The notes: a model not told the origin generated them from the letters alone. Shown: positions 51,147 through 60,149, counted from the first letter of the stretch. The stretch: DNA of 64,000 bases from Alphaproteobacteria bacterium (GCA_016794125.1 JAEUKT010000004.1:321460-385459), one strand, 5' to 3'. Program-made: numbers and translations.

Positions 51147-52193
51147 CTAGCCGTTCTTGCGGCCCAGTTTCTTGCAGGCCTGCTTCAGCAGCTTGCCGTT
51201 GATCTGGTTTTTCGGTGTATGGCGCAGGATTTTTTCCGTCACATGCGCGGCAAGCGATCCTTTGGGTGCGGTATTGAAAACTTTCGCGACGTTTTCCAGC
51301 CATTCCTGCTGCGTCAGCTTTTCAAGGCGTACCGCCCCTTGCGGCATGGGTGCTGTGCGGGGCGCGCGGTGGGCAATCTTGTCGAATACGCCGCGCAGGC
51401 GCTCCGCCATGTCATGGCCGCTGCCGGAAGCTTTCGGCACCGGCTTCATCCATGCCAGCCGGCTTGCCAGTTCCTCGATTTCACCCGGTTTAGGGGCGTA
51501 ACGCTGCGCAACCGCCTCGGCCGTTGTCTGCACGGCCTTTGGCGACAAGACGGCGGAGCCAATGTTTTCCAGCGCGGCATCCAGCGCGGGCGAAGTGGTA
51601 TGGATGCCGGGCGCACGCAGGGCGCGCGTGAGCGATACCGATTTCGCCTGTTCCTGCGTCATCACCTGCTGCGACAAATTGCGCAGGATCGCAAAAACAT
51701 CCGCCGCCATTTCCGCTTCCGCCCGCTCGTGCGGCAGGGCGTCGTGGGGTGACGGCTTGCCATCGCGCGACAGCCCGCGCCAGTTGGCGGTGAACCCGTT
51801 ATGCGCAACGGCATGACCCAGTTCATGGGCGAAGGCATAGGCCGCTTCCTGCGCCACCGTCGATGCCGCGCCAAGATATTTCGATTTCGGCTGCGACGAC
51901 GACGCGACAAGGATATTGCCGGTTGCGTAATCGACCTCCGCCACCCCGTTCTTCATCAGGAATTTTTCAACGGCGTGAAAAATGGCGGTTTCCGGTTTCT
52001 CCGTTTCGCCCAGCGACCGGATAAAAGCGGGCGATGCCTTGCGCAGCCAATCGCGCAGTTGCTGCCCGGCATCCGGCGATGACAGGTCGATAAAAGTGAC
52101 CCGCGCCGTTTCCTGCGGGTAATCGCGCCGCGCAGCCAAAACGGCGGCGGCGTAATCGAACACGGGGGAAGGGGGTGCGTTTGCGGTCATCAT
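51147..52193 (-). CDS. HELGH metallopeptidase-like protein, copy 1
   Basis: The 348-residue product has a HExxH zinc site (HELGH, H123/E124/H127) and a likely third ligand with partner Asp in EMAADVFA (E161/D165). The N-terminus VFDYAAAVLAARRDYPQETARVTFIDL is shared with copy 2 at 54313, showing common origin. No signal peptide or membrane segment. A SVSLTR motif also recurs in copy 2. The C-terminus is Lys/Arg-rich. Substrate unknown. It converges with the TerC gene (2-base gap) and is divergent from the ankyrin pair. Confidence 0.7.
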   Translation of the reverse strand: MMTANAPPSPVFDYAAAVLAARRDYPQETARVTFIDLSSPDAGQQLRDWLRKASPAFIRSLGETEKPETAIFHAVEKFLMKNGVAEVDYATGNILVASSSQPKSKYLGAASTVAQEAAYAFAHELGHAVAHNGFTANWRGLSRDGKPSPHDALPHERAEAEMAADVFAILRNLSQQVMTQEQAKSVSLTRALRAPGIHTTSPALDAALENIGSAVLSPKAVQTTAEAVAQRYAPKPGEIEELASRLAWMKPVPKASGSGHDMAERLRGVFDKIAHRAPRTAPMPQGAVRLEKLTQQEWLENVAKVFNTAPKGSLAAHVTEKILRHTPKNQINGKLLKQACKKLGRKNG

Positions 52194-52339
52194 CGGCTCG
52201 GGTGAAATATTTTACATAGATATTACAAAGGCATAGCAATGTCAATGCCGCCGTGTTTCCATTACCATATAGTTAATGATTTATTCAATAAAATCAGATA
52301 TATATAATTCATTGGCTTAACGGTAAGGACGCGTGTCAG

Positions 52340-53404
52340 GTGACAGCTCAAAACCATAGCGGCGGCGCTTTGGCAGCAGCATTCGAGCGTGCCAGCGCGC
52401 CGCTTGCCGAACAGCCCCTGCGTGCGGCGATGCAACTGGCGCTCGACAAGGCATTGGTGGCTGCCGCGCGCGACGGCGATATTCCGGCCCTCAAGCGCCT
52501 GATCGCAGACAAGGCCAACCCTGATTTTGCCGGAGACATGGGCGACACGCCATTGATCGAGGCGGTGCGCGCCCGTCAATATGAAGCCGTCGAATTGCTG
52601 CTGCAGGCCAAGGCGAACCCCGATCTTGCCAACCAGATGCTGCTGCGCCCGCTTGTTTTGGCGGTGAGCGACCATGATGAAAAAATGGTCAGGATATTGC
52701 TGGATGGTGGCGCGAAGCCCGACCTAGCGAGCGACATCGATGTGACGCCGTTGATGGTGGCGGCGGAATCCGGCGACGATGTGATTGCCGAACTGCTGCT
52801 GCAAAAACAGGCGCTGACCGGCGTCAAGGACGGCACGGGCAACACCGCCGTGCTGCTCGCGACGATGAGCGGGCGTGACTCGACCGTGCGGCTTTTGAAA
52901 AAATACGGCGCGAACCTCGATATTGCCAATACGGATTCCATCACGCCGCTGACGCATACGATCCAGAAAGGGATGGATGCGATGTTCGATACGCTGGTAG
53001 AACTGGGCGCCGACCTGACACAGCCGCGCGGATCGCGCCCGCCGCCGTATATGCAGGCAGCGCGTGCCGGCAATGCCCATGCGCTGGGATATATGATCAA
53101 GGCGGGCATAAAAATGGATTACAAAACCGGCGATGGCACGGATGCATTGATGCTCGCGGCACGGTCGGGATCGGTCGTTGCGGGCAAGATGCTGGTTGAT
53201 GCAGGTTTCGACCTGCACCGCAAAAACGATCACGGCAAGGATGCGCGCGCCGAAGCGCTGGAGGAAGGGCATACGGCGTTCGTCAACCTGATCGATGTGG
53301 AGCGCGCAAAACAGCTGGAGGCCGCGCTGCGCAAGGGATTACAGGGCGTGGGCACGGCAGCCCCCCGCACGGCATCGTTCCGCAAGAAAGGACCCCCTGC
53401 ATGA
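52340..53404 (+). CDS. ankyrin-repeat protein, copy 1
   Basis: The 354-residue soluble product has about eight ankyrin repeats from residue 35 (pattern GxTPLxxAxxxGxxxxVxxLLxxGAxxD), e.g. GDTPLIEAVRARQYEAVELLLQAKANPD. It ends APRTASFRKKGPPA. The start is GTG at 52340 (GTGACAGC), with AAGGA upstream; no signal peptide. It overlaps the next ankyrin gene by 4 bases (ATGA). It lies between the two metallopeptidase-like paralogs, which could be its partners. Confidence 0.85.
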   Translation: MTAQNHSGGALAAAFERASAPLAEQPLRAAMQLALDKALVAAARDGDIPALKRLIADKANPDFAGDMGDTPLIEAVRARQYEAVELLLQAKANPDLANQMLLRPLVLAVSDHDEKMVRILLDGGAKPDLASDIDVTPLMVAAESGDDVIAELLLQKQALTGVKDGTGNTAVLLATMSGRDSTVRLLKKYGANLDIANTDSITPLTHTIQKGMDAMFDTLVELGADLTQPRGSRPPPYMQAARAGNAHALGYMIKAGIKMDYKTGDGTDALMLAARSGSVVAGKMLVDAGFDLHRKNDHGKDARAEALEEGHTAFVNLIDVERAKQLEAALRKGLQGVGTAAPRTASFRKKGPPA

Positions 53405-54309
53405 ACGGTGAACGCGCACCAGCGGATATGGCCGAACTGGCACGGCCGCGCAGCGCGCCCGACCTGCGCGGCGCATTTAACGACGCGTCGCGCATCGCGC
53501 CCGGCGGGCGTGCGCCCGGATACAAAATCGATGACCTGTTCGACGCGGTAATGCAGGAAGACGCCCGCCGCGTGCAACTTATCATTTCCAGCGGCGTGAA
53601 TGTGAACAGCAAAAATGACAACGGCGACACGGCGCTGGGCATCGCCGCCAAAGAAGGCAAGACGCGAGTCATCGGTACCCTGATGCAGAACAAGGCGGAT
53701 CCGTGGCTGGGCGACCGCGTGAACCGCACACCGATGCGGCTTGTCGTGGAAAAAGGCCATGTGGAAACGCTGGGGGAGATGCTGAAACACGGCATCAGCC
53801 CCAATGCCGCGACGCCCGACGGCGTGCGCCCGCTGGAAATCGCCATCACCCATATGGCGACCCGTCCGCGAGGGCGCGAGATATTCGACGCGCTTATGGG
53901 CGCAAATGCGGATGTCAGCCAGGTACCGGCCGATAACACGACTCTTGTGATGATCGCGGCCGCAGCCGACAACGATTACGCCCTCAAGGCGCTTATCGCG
54001 AAGAAGGCAAGCATAGGCGGTGTCAGCACGCACGGGCAGTCGCCGCTGACCGTCGCCGCGCGCAACAATTCCGTCAGGTCCGCGAAGGTTCTGCTGGAAG
54101 CGGGCGCGGATGTGACGCATGTCAACGATCAGGGCCGCACCGCGAGCCAGGAGGCCGCCCATGCCGGTTTCCCCGAACTTGCGAAAGTGCTCGAGGCCGC
54201 GGAGCGAAAATACGTCGAAAACATCATGAACGCCGGCACCGGCCAGAAAACACACGCACCGAAAACCGCGATGTTCAAAAAGCGCGGCGACGGGCAGAAG
54301 CCGAAATAA
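53401..54309 (+). CDS. ankyrin-repeat protein, copy 2
   Basis: The 302-residue product has about six ankyrin repeats (residues 45-270), e.g. GDTALGIAAKEGKTRVIGTLMQNKADP and GQSPLTVAARNNSVRSAKVLLEAGADV. The end APKTAMFKKRGDG matches the tail of copy 1. Coupled to copy 1 by an ATGA overlap and ends 3 bases from the metallopeptidase-like copy 2 stop. No export signal. The role is probably a protein-binding scaffold. Confidence 0.85.
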   Translation: MNGERAPADMAELARPRSAPDLRGAFNDASRIAPGGRAPGYKIDDLFDAVMQEDARRVQLIISSGVNVNSKNDNGDTALGIAAKEGKTRVIGTLMQNKADPWLGDRVNRTPMRLVVEKGHVETLGEMLKHGISPNAATPDGVRPLEIAITHMATRPRGREIFDALMGANADVSQVPADNTTLVMIAAAADNDYALKALIAKKASIGGVSTHGQSPLTVAARNNSVRSAKVLLEAGADVTHVNDQGRTASQEAAHAGFPELAKVLEAAERKYVENIMNAGTGQKTHAPKTAMFKKRGDGQKPK

Positions 54310-54312
54310 TCC

Positions 54313-55365
54313 TCAGATTTTGATGGGCTTGAAACTGTCGGCGATCTTGCTGACGAAATTCTTGGGCTTTTCGGGGCGAGTCAGGCTGACGCTCTGCGAT
54401 GCTTTTTGCGCGCCGATGTCGCGGTCGCCCGCTTTCTCCATAAGCGCCTTTTTTGCCTGCTGCCATTCTTCGGTGCTTACGTCGATTTTCTGTTCCATCC
54501 CGCCCGATTTGATCACGCCGGTTTGCAGTACGTTGTTCAGGATACGGGCGGCGATATAGAATTCCTGCGAATTAGCCGGGGAAGACATGGCGATTTCCTG
54601 CAGGTCGCGCAACTTGCCAAGCATCACTTCCTCGTCATTCGCGCCGGCCTGCCAGGCGCGCCGGCCGTTCATCTGCATCGTTACGAAACGGCTATTGGTC
54701 TTGTCGTCCATTTCGAAGGTGCGCGCATGCTGTTGCGCGATTTTCACGATATCTTCTTTCGACAGCGACAGGAAATCGATGTTTTTCGGGTTGATGACAA
54801 GCGCGTCGAGCGACATGGATGTCAGGTGCGTCACGTCTTCGGTCAGCAGCATACCATGGCCGCGGCGGTTGGAAAGGTCGAGGATATCCGTTTTTTGGAA
54901 CACGCCTTCTTTCAGCCCGCGCATCATGGCAAAGGTGTCGGCGGCATGTTCGCGGTATTCCGTCGATTTATTGCTTTCACTGGCATGGCCCTGCGGCACC
55001 ACGAAATGGCCGAGTTCATGCTGGAAACAGAAATAGGCGCTTTTAAATGCGTTGCCCGGGAAGGACTCGTTTGCCCCTTCGCGCTGTGACGGCATGGCGA
55101 TCAGCTTGAACCCGTTCACGTTCTTGGCGACGGCGTTCATGCCTTCGGCATTCTCCATCATCTTCTCGAACTGCGTCGGCGTCATCTTTGCCATCTTCGC
55201 CCATGCGAGTAGTTTTTCCTGCGCATCGGGGGCGGAAGTGTCGATGAAGGTGATGTCTTGTGTCTCTTTGGGGAAGTCTCGGCGTGCATCGGCGACGGCC
55301 TGTTCGAAATCGAACACCTTCGGTGCCTCCTGCTTCAGAAACTGGCTAAGCTGCTGATCCGGCAT
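54313..55365 (-). CDS. HELGH metallopeptidase-like protein, copy 2
   Basis: The 350-residue product has FQHELGH (H116/E117/H120) and EHAADTFAMMRG (E139/D143), the same two-part zinc site as copy 1, and VFDFEQAVADARRDFPKETQDITFID near the N-terminus. SVSLTRPEKPK near the C-terminus repeats the SVSLTR of copy 1. The start at 55365 follows GGAAATTTG and gives the same length as copy 1; upstream ATGs at 55389 and 55497 have no ribosome-binding site. It converges on the ankyrin pair. Confidence 0.7.
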   Translation of the reverse strand: MPDQQLSQFLKQEAPKVFDFEQAVADARRDFPKETQDITFIDTSAPDAQEKLLAWAKMAKMTPTQFEKMMENAEGMNAVAKNVNGFKLIAMPSQREGANESFPGNAFKSAYFCFQHELGHFVVPQGHASESNKSTEYREHAADTFAMMRGLKEGVFQKTDILDLSNRRGHGMLLTEDVTHLTSMSLDALVINPKNIDFLSLSKEDIVKIAQQHARTFEMDDKTNSRFVTMQMNGRRAWQAGANDEEVMLGKLRDLQEIAMSSPANSQEFYIAARILNNVLQTGVIKSGGMEQKIDVSTEEWQQAKKALMEKAGDRDIGAQKASQSVSLTRPEKPKNFVSKIADSFKPIKI

Positions 55366-55524
55366 CAAATTTCCATGTTGCGGTTTCATAACATTATAGC
55401 CGGAACATGCTAAAAACAGCTTAAGTGACACTAAGTATCTGATATTTATGAATGATATCATCGTTTGACATAAATGTATTTCCATCCTAATGTCCACCTA
55501 CACATTTTCAGTACGGAGATTTTT

Positions 55525-56472
55525 ATGTTCAAGCCCAAGAAGGCCAGCGGACTCTCGCATGTTTTTTCCTCGGCGATGATGAGTGCGGGTTTGCTGCTTT
55601 CCGCACAGCCATCGCGCGCGCAGGATGCCGCGCCCAGCCCGCCGCCCGAGCCGGTGCCGGCATCGCAGCCTGACTGGAACAACAACACGCTGCCGCGCAC
55701 ACAGGTGCAGTCCACGGGCGGGCTCAATGACCGCATCGATGATTATTTTGCGCGCAAGCCGACCGTGTATGTGACGCGCGAAAATTTCTGGATTTCGACC
55801 CCGTCGCGCTTCGATGTGACGCTACTGCCGCTGGACCAGACCGGCGTGCTGAGCGTGACCCGCGAATACCTTGAAATGAAGCCGCTGAAAAAAGAATGGT
55901 ATGGCCGTGCCAGCGGCGTCGAATACGGCGTGCAGTTCAACATCGGGGCGGGCAGCACCGCAACCACGCAAGTGTCGTCCGACTGGACGTATCGCGGCGG
56001 TTTCAATCTTGGCTATTTCGAAAACCCGGTAGAACGCGTCAACGGCCGCTATATGCGCGATAATGATGGCAATGCCCGCGCGGGTGCTTTCGTCGAAGGC
56101 GTTAAAAACGTCCATATCGGCAGCCTGCCGGCATCGCTGATCGTCGGCACGTCGGTCGGCCGCGTATCGGGCCCGCAAATCGGGCATGGCAGCGACGCGC
56201 GCGTTTATACCGAGGTGAACTTTCCGAGCCTGTTTAACAGCAAAGCCGGGCGTAACGGCGCGAATGAATACGGCCTTGGCAATTTCTCCGGCGTTGTGCG
56301 TACCTATGCAGGCACGCAGAATTACGGTGTCGAAGCGGGCTTTTATTACAACGACCTGAACAGCGACGGCAACGGCATCAACCTGAGCATCGGCCCCGAA
56401 GTCCGTTATGACCGCGAAAACGGCACCAGTTTCCGCCTGCGCCTGAAAGTGTCGCCGGGCAAGTTCTGGTAG
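55525..56472 (+). CDS. putative outer-membrane beta-barrel protein
   Basis: The 315-residue product has a signal peptide (about 1-33, after PSRAQ), a Pro-rich linker, and alternating beta segments (GVEYGVQFNIGAG, YRGGFNLGYFE, NYGVEAGFYYNDL, RLRLKVSPGKFW), ending in Trp, the usual C-terminal aromatic of outer-membrane barrels. AGGAG-like CGGAG precedes the ATG at 55525. Function unknown; it converges on the desaturase gene. Confidence 0.65.
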   Translation: MFKPKKASGLSHVFSSAMMSAGLLLSAQPSRAQDAAPSPPPEPVPASQPDWNNNTLPRTQVQSTGGLNDRIDDYFARKPTVYVTRENFWISTPSRFDVTLLPLDQTGVLSVTREYLEMKPLKKEWYGRASGVEYGVQFNIGAGSTATTQVSSDWTYRGGFNLGYFENPVERVNGRYMRDNDGNARAGAFVEGVKNVHIGSLPASLIVGTSVGRVSGPQIGHGSDARVYTEVNFPSLFNSKAGRNGANEYGLGNFSGVVRTYAGTQNYGVEAGFYYNDLNSDGNGINLSIGPEVRYDRENGTSFRLRLKVSPGKFW

Positions 56473-56474
56473 AA

Positions 56475-57386
56475 TTACGCGCGGACAAGTTCAGGCCGTG
56501 CCGCAAGGTCGCGGGGTTGCTTGATATCCCATGCAAGGCCCATGCTTTCGAACACGCGCAGCACCCACCAGCCGGGATCGGCCTCGCCATCATATAGCCC
56601 GATGCGCGCCGAACCGGGGAAGGCGTGGTGGTTGTTATGCCAGCTTTCGCCGAAGGTGATCAGGCCTGCGAACTTCACGTTATATCCCTGCACGCCCGCC
56701 GTGGTGACGCGCCAGCTTTGATGGCCTTCGCGATGCGCGTAATATCCGATCAGCCAATGCCCCGTCATGCAGGCCGCAACGCGCGCGCAGACACCCCAGA
56801 ACACATAGGGCCAGCCGCCCAGCATATAAAACAGGATCGCCCAGGGCAGGTTCTGCCATTTCGCCCAGCGGTCGATGAATGCATAGAATTTATCGTCCTG
56901 CAGATGCCGCTCGTAAACGAAAACCGGCGGCGCGGCGAGGCGGATGTCGCAGCCCAGCTGCCAGAAACCGTCCTGCCAGAAATCTTTGCGGTGTGCGAAA
57001 TAATCATGACACTTTGATTGCCGCTGCGCCCAGTCGCGCATGTCATGCGTATAGACCATCGTACGCGGGCCGCCGAGCCCCACCAGCGTGCCCAGATAAA
57101 CCATCGCCCGTTCCAGCCATTTCGGGCAGTTGTAGCTGTTGTGGATCAGCCGCCGGTGCATGCCAAGGGAATGGCCGAAGCACAAGACGCCCGCCGTGGT
57201 GACAAGGAACAGGGCGACAGCATCCCATGACGCGCAGAAAAAACCGGCGACCGTGCCCGCATACATGATGCACAGAAAGACAGTTTTTGACGGTGACCAG
57301 ATCACATCGCCCGCAACCGCATCGCCGGAGCCCTGCAGGAAACGGGGCTCGTCGCGCGTTTTTCCGTCAAGGGAGTGGCCGACCAT
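56475..57386 (-). CDS. membrane fatty-acid desaturase
   Basis: The 303-residue product has about four membrane segments and His boxes HSLGMHRRLIH, a variant second box THDMRDWAQRQ with a further CHDYFAHRKDF, and ESWHNNHHAFP. These bind the di-iron centre of acyl-lipid or acyl-CoA desaturases. The ATG at 57386 is favoured because a 16-bp palindrome lies between it and a GTG at 57434. It probably adjusts membrane fluidity. Ends 2 bases from the barrel-protein stop. Confidence 0.85.
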   Translation of the reverse strand: MVGHSLDGKTRDEPRFLQGSGDAVAGDVIWSPSKTVFLCIMYAGTVAGFFCASWDAVALFLVTTAGVLCFGHSLGMHRRLIHNSYNCPKWLERAMVYLGTLVGLGGPRTMVYTHDMRDWAQRQSKCHDYFAHRKDFWQDGFWQLGCDIRLAAPPVFVYERHLQDDKFYAFIDRWAKWQNLPWAILFYMLGGWPYVFWGVCARVAACMTGHWLIGYYAHREGHQSWRVTTAGVQGYNVKFAGLITFGESWHNNHHAFPGSARIGLYDGEADPGWWVLRVFESMGLAWDIKQPRDLAARPELVRA

Positions 57387-57405
57387 GATGCTCGCCTGTA
57401 TATGG

Positions 57406-57421
57406 TTAGCTATATAGCTAA
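57406..57421. promoter_or_regulatory. perfect 16-bp palindrome upstream of the desaturase
   Basis: TTAGCTATATAGCTAA is self-complementary over all 16 bases and lies 20 bases upstream of the desaturase ATG. A dimeric regulator (for example TetR-type) may bind it; the core TATATA may include the -10 element. Confidence 0.55.
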
Positions 57422-57467
57422 ATATATCACGCACTGGGCAGCGGAGTCAAACGCCATGTATAAGTAG

Positions 57468-57998
57468 TTATTTCGCCTGCAAAACCGCGAGATCGGCTAG
57501 TACTTCCTCGCTGTGCGAAGCGGGATCGACATCATTATAGGTTTTACGAATGATTCCCTGCGGGTCGATGATGAAGGTATGCCGCGCGGAAACGGTCGCG
57601 AGGCCAAGCTCGAGGGTGGAGCCGTAAAGTTCGCTCACCTTTTTATCGGTATCGGCCAGCAGCATGAAATTCAGGCCTTCCTTGGCGCAGAATTCCTTGT
57701 GGCTGTCGGGGCTGTCGGTGCTGACGCCCAGAATGACGGCGTTCTTTTCCGTGTATTTTGCTTCGTCTTCCTGAAAGTTATGCGCCTCCAGCGAGCAGCC
57801 TTGCGTGAAATCCTTTGGGTAGAAATACAGCACGACCCATTTGTCCTTGAAATCGGTGAAGCTGACAGCGTCGCCGTGCTGGTTCTTGAGGCTGAAGGCG
57901 GGGGCGGGCGTGCCTGCTTTCGGCATATCGGCGGCCAGCGCGTTCATGCAAAACAGAACGCAGAAAGAAAGGGCGAGAAGGATGGAAAACTTTTTCAT
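57468..57998 (-). CDS. exported BCP-type peroxiredoxin
   Basis: The 176-residue product has a signal peptide (about 1-22, after NALA) followed by a peroxiredoxin with YPKDFTQGCSLEAHNF, holding the peroxidatic Cys in PxDxTxGCxxE, and TFIIDPQGIIRKTY. BCP members are usually cytoplasmic; export puts this one in the periplasm. It reduces peroxides with thiol donors. It is downstream of and on the same strand as the gene at 58004-58711, 5 bases apart. Confidence 0.9.
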   Translation of the reverse strand: MKKFSILLALSFCVLFCMNALAADMPKAGTPAPAFSLKNQHGDAVSFTDFKDKWVVLYFYPKDFTQGCSLEAHNFQEDEAKYTEKNAVILGVSTDSPDSHKEFCAKEGLNFMLLADTDKKVSELYGSTLELGLATVSARHTFIIDPQGIIRKTYNDVDPASHSEEVLADLAVLQAK

Positions 57999-58003
57999 GT
58001 GTG

Positions 58004-58711
58004 TTACGGGCGCAGCGCGCCGCCTTTGTATTTCTTGGTTGCAGGGGGCAGGGTAGGGCCTTTGGGTGGCGGGCCGTCCTTGGCCGCTACGATATCGGCA
58101 ATACGTTCGGGCGCGTTATCGGCCAGCCATTCGCCCAGTGTTTCGCGCAGCCCGTCATAGCCATATGCTGTAGATACATCGTGTTTCTTTGCAAAACCGC
58201 CGCCGATATCCCAGTCTTCTGAGATCTTGTCGAAACGTGTGACGCTGATTGTGTCATCTTGCGTGGAGGATATAGGCTCGATCACGATCTTGATCATCGG
58301 GTGGATGTCGGTCGGCGACGCGACTTCCTTGCCCCAGTCCTGGTCGTAGCGCACGGTGATGGTCAGCGTCGGGCCGTCATGCAGGAATTCGTCCAGCGCC
58401 TCGACGGCTTCGTCGATATTGCCGTCGGAAAAAGCGACTTTTACCTGGAATTTCTTGCCGTCTTTTTCCGGCAGCGTCTCCAGCACCGACAAAATAGGGT
58501 GGATATTGCCTTCGTATCTTTCGCGCATGCCGTCTTTCAAATCACTGCATTTTTGCAGCAGCTCGGCACGCAGCGCGTCTTTCTGGTCTTTGAGTGCGGC
58601 CTGTTCATCGGCGCGGGCCTGGTTTTCCTCCAGCTTTTTTGACGCGGCATCCAGAAAATCCCTGAATACATCCTTGGGCTTGTTGTCTTCGGGCAAAGGC
58701 GTATCGGCCAT
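58004..58711 (-). CDS. uncharacterised soluble protein
   Basis: The 235-residue product has an N-terminal coiled-coil segment (residues 20-60, Glu/Lys/Ala-rich), a central alpha/beta region (KFQVKVAFSDGNIDEAVEAL, TLTITVRYDQDWG), and a Pro/Lys-rich end. The start at 58711 follows GGAG. No family is recognised. It probably shares a transcript with the peroxiredoxin 5 bases downstream, so a stress role is possible but unproven. Confidence 0.6.
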   Translation of the reverse strand: MADTPLPEDNKPKDVFRDFLDAASKKLEENQARADEQAALKDQKDALRAELLQKCSDLKDGMRERYEGNIHPILSVLETLPEKDGKKFQVKVAFSDGNIDEAVEALDEFLHDGPTLTITVRYDQDWGKEVASPTDIHPMIKIVIEPISSTQDDTISVTRFDKISEDWDIGGGFAKKHDVSTAYGYDGLRETLGEWLADNAPERIADIVAAKDGPPPKGPTLPPATKKYKGGALRP

Positions 58712-58802
58712 GAAAACTCCGGTCATTGTCAGAAGCGTGGGTGATAAGATAGCCTATTGTTATTCGTAAGCGATGTAAACCGTGCATGAAGGGGCAGGGT
58801 GG

Positions 58803-59483
58803 ATGAAGGGCATTGGCGGCAAGATCGTGGGGTTCCTGTTCGTGGCCGTGTTCTCGGCGGCCGCCGCATGGCTCACCTATGGGCTTGTGAAGATGCTGGT
58901 AAATGTCGATCGCGCGCAAGAATGGCAGCGGGTCGAAGGCAAAAGCGTATCGCACGAAATCGTCACCAGCGAAGGCATGGGCGATGATCCTGATACACAT
59001 AGATTGAAGGTGCTTTACCGCTACAAGGTGGCGGGGACCGAATATGACGGCGCGCGGGTGGATTTTTCCCCGCTTGGCGGTGACAATTTCAGCGGCGACC
59101 GTCGGTTGCGGCAGGTAAAACTGATGCAGGCAGAACCGCTGGTGGTCTATGTCGATCCGCAAGACCCGTTCGGCAGCGTGATTGACCGGTCGCTGCCGGC
59201 GGAGGTGGCATTGTTCATAACCTTTTTCCTCGTCTTCCCCTGTGGCTTTGCGACGCTGATCCTGTTCAGCTTCGCGATGTACCCGGTCAAGGCGCTGCGG
59301 GTATATTCCGGGCCGCTGACCTTCATCTGGCTGGGCGCGCCGGCCTGCTACCTGCTGATCCGGCACCTGCATGATTACGGCGCGATCGGGGCGGTGCTGC
59401 TGATGCTGATTGCGAGTTTGAGCATCTTCGGTGCCTATTTTATGGCAAGACGATTATCGGGGGCGGCGAAGCCTGCGCTCTGA
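58803..59483 (+). CDS. DUF3592-type membrane protein
   Basis: The 226-residue product has an N-terminal helix (about 8-30), a beta domain with WQRVEGKSVSHEIV, YRYKVAGTEYDG and VVYVDPQDPFGSVID (DUF3592 pattern), and three C-terminal membrane helices. GGGTGG precedes the ATG at 58803. The function of DUF3592 is unknown. It is divergent from the gene at 58004. Confidence 0.75.
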   Translation: MKGIGGKIVGFLFVAVFSAAAAWLTYGLVKMLVNVDRAQEWQRVEGKSVSHEIVTSEGMGDDPDTHRLKVLYRYKVAGTEYDGARVDFSPLGGDNFSGDRRLRQVKLMQAEPLVVYVDPQDPFGSVIDRSLPAEVALFITFFLVFPCGFATLILFSFAMYPVKALRVYSGPLTFIWLGAPACYLLIRHLHDYGAIGAVLLMLIASLSIFGAYFMARRLSGAAKPAL

Positions 59484-59567
59484 TGCGGATTTGCTTTATT
59501 TGAATATGAATATAGATTAAAACCATAACATTCCGCCGCGCGGGGCGGTTATCCGCCGCGAATTTCC

Positions 59568-59595
59568 TTGCATTCCAGTGTAATACGGCTATATT
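59568..59595 (+). promoter_or_regulatory. promoter of the rplK operon
   Basis: TTGCAT (59568-59573), a 16-base spacer and TATATT (59590-59595) form a sigma70-like promoter 114 bases before rplK. It would restore expression of the ribosomal operon now separated from nusG. Confidence 0.55.
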
Positions 59596-59709
59596 CTGCC
59601 GCGTCTGGCGATTCTTTATTGGAAGCTGCCCGACGGAATTGTGGGAGGCTTACCGGCCAAGACCTGCCGGAGCCGTACCACAACCCTTTGACCTTAAAGG
59701 AGAATATAA

Positions 59710-60144
59710 ATGGCAAAGAAAGTACAAGGCTATATCAAGCTGGTCGTTCCGGCTGGTAAAGCAAACCCCTCGCCGCCCATCGGCCCCGCTCTCGGCCAGG
59801 CCGGCGTCAACATCATGGAATTCTGCAAAGGCTTCAACGCGCAAACCCAGGGCATGGAACCTGGCATGCCGATCCCTTGCGTGATCACCGTTTACGTGGA
59901 CCGTTCGTTCACGTTCGTCATGAAAACCCCTCCCGCAAGCTACTACCTGATGAAAGCTGCAAAGCTGGAAAAAGGCTCTGGCGCAACGGGCAAGGAAGCC
60001 AATATCGGCAAAGTCACCATGGCGCAGGTGCGTGAAATCGCACAGGCAAAACTGAAAGACATGAACGCCGCCAACGTCGACACCGCTGCGAAATCGATCG
60101 CCGGCACCGCACGTTCGATGGGCATTCAAGTGGTGGAGGGCTAA
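59710..60144 (+). CDS. rplK: 50S ribosomal protein L11
   Basis: The 144-residue product has the N-terminal [33 protein letters not shown] and the C-terminal rRNA-binding domain with GTARSMGI. It binds 23S rRNA at the GTPase centre and sensitises RelA. TAAAGGAG precedes the ATG. First gene of rplKA. Confidence 0.99.
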   Translation: MAKKVQGYIKLVVPAGKANPSPPIGPALGQAGVNIMEFCKGFNAQTQGMEPGMPIPCVITVYVDRSFTFVMKTPPASYYLMKAAKLEKGSGATGKEANIGKVTMAQVREIAQAKLKDMNAANVDTAAKSIAGTARSMGIQVVEG

Positions 60145-60149
60145 TCATC

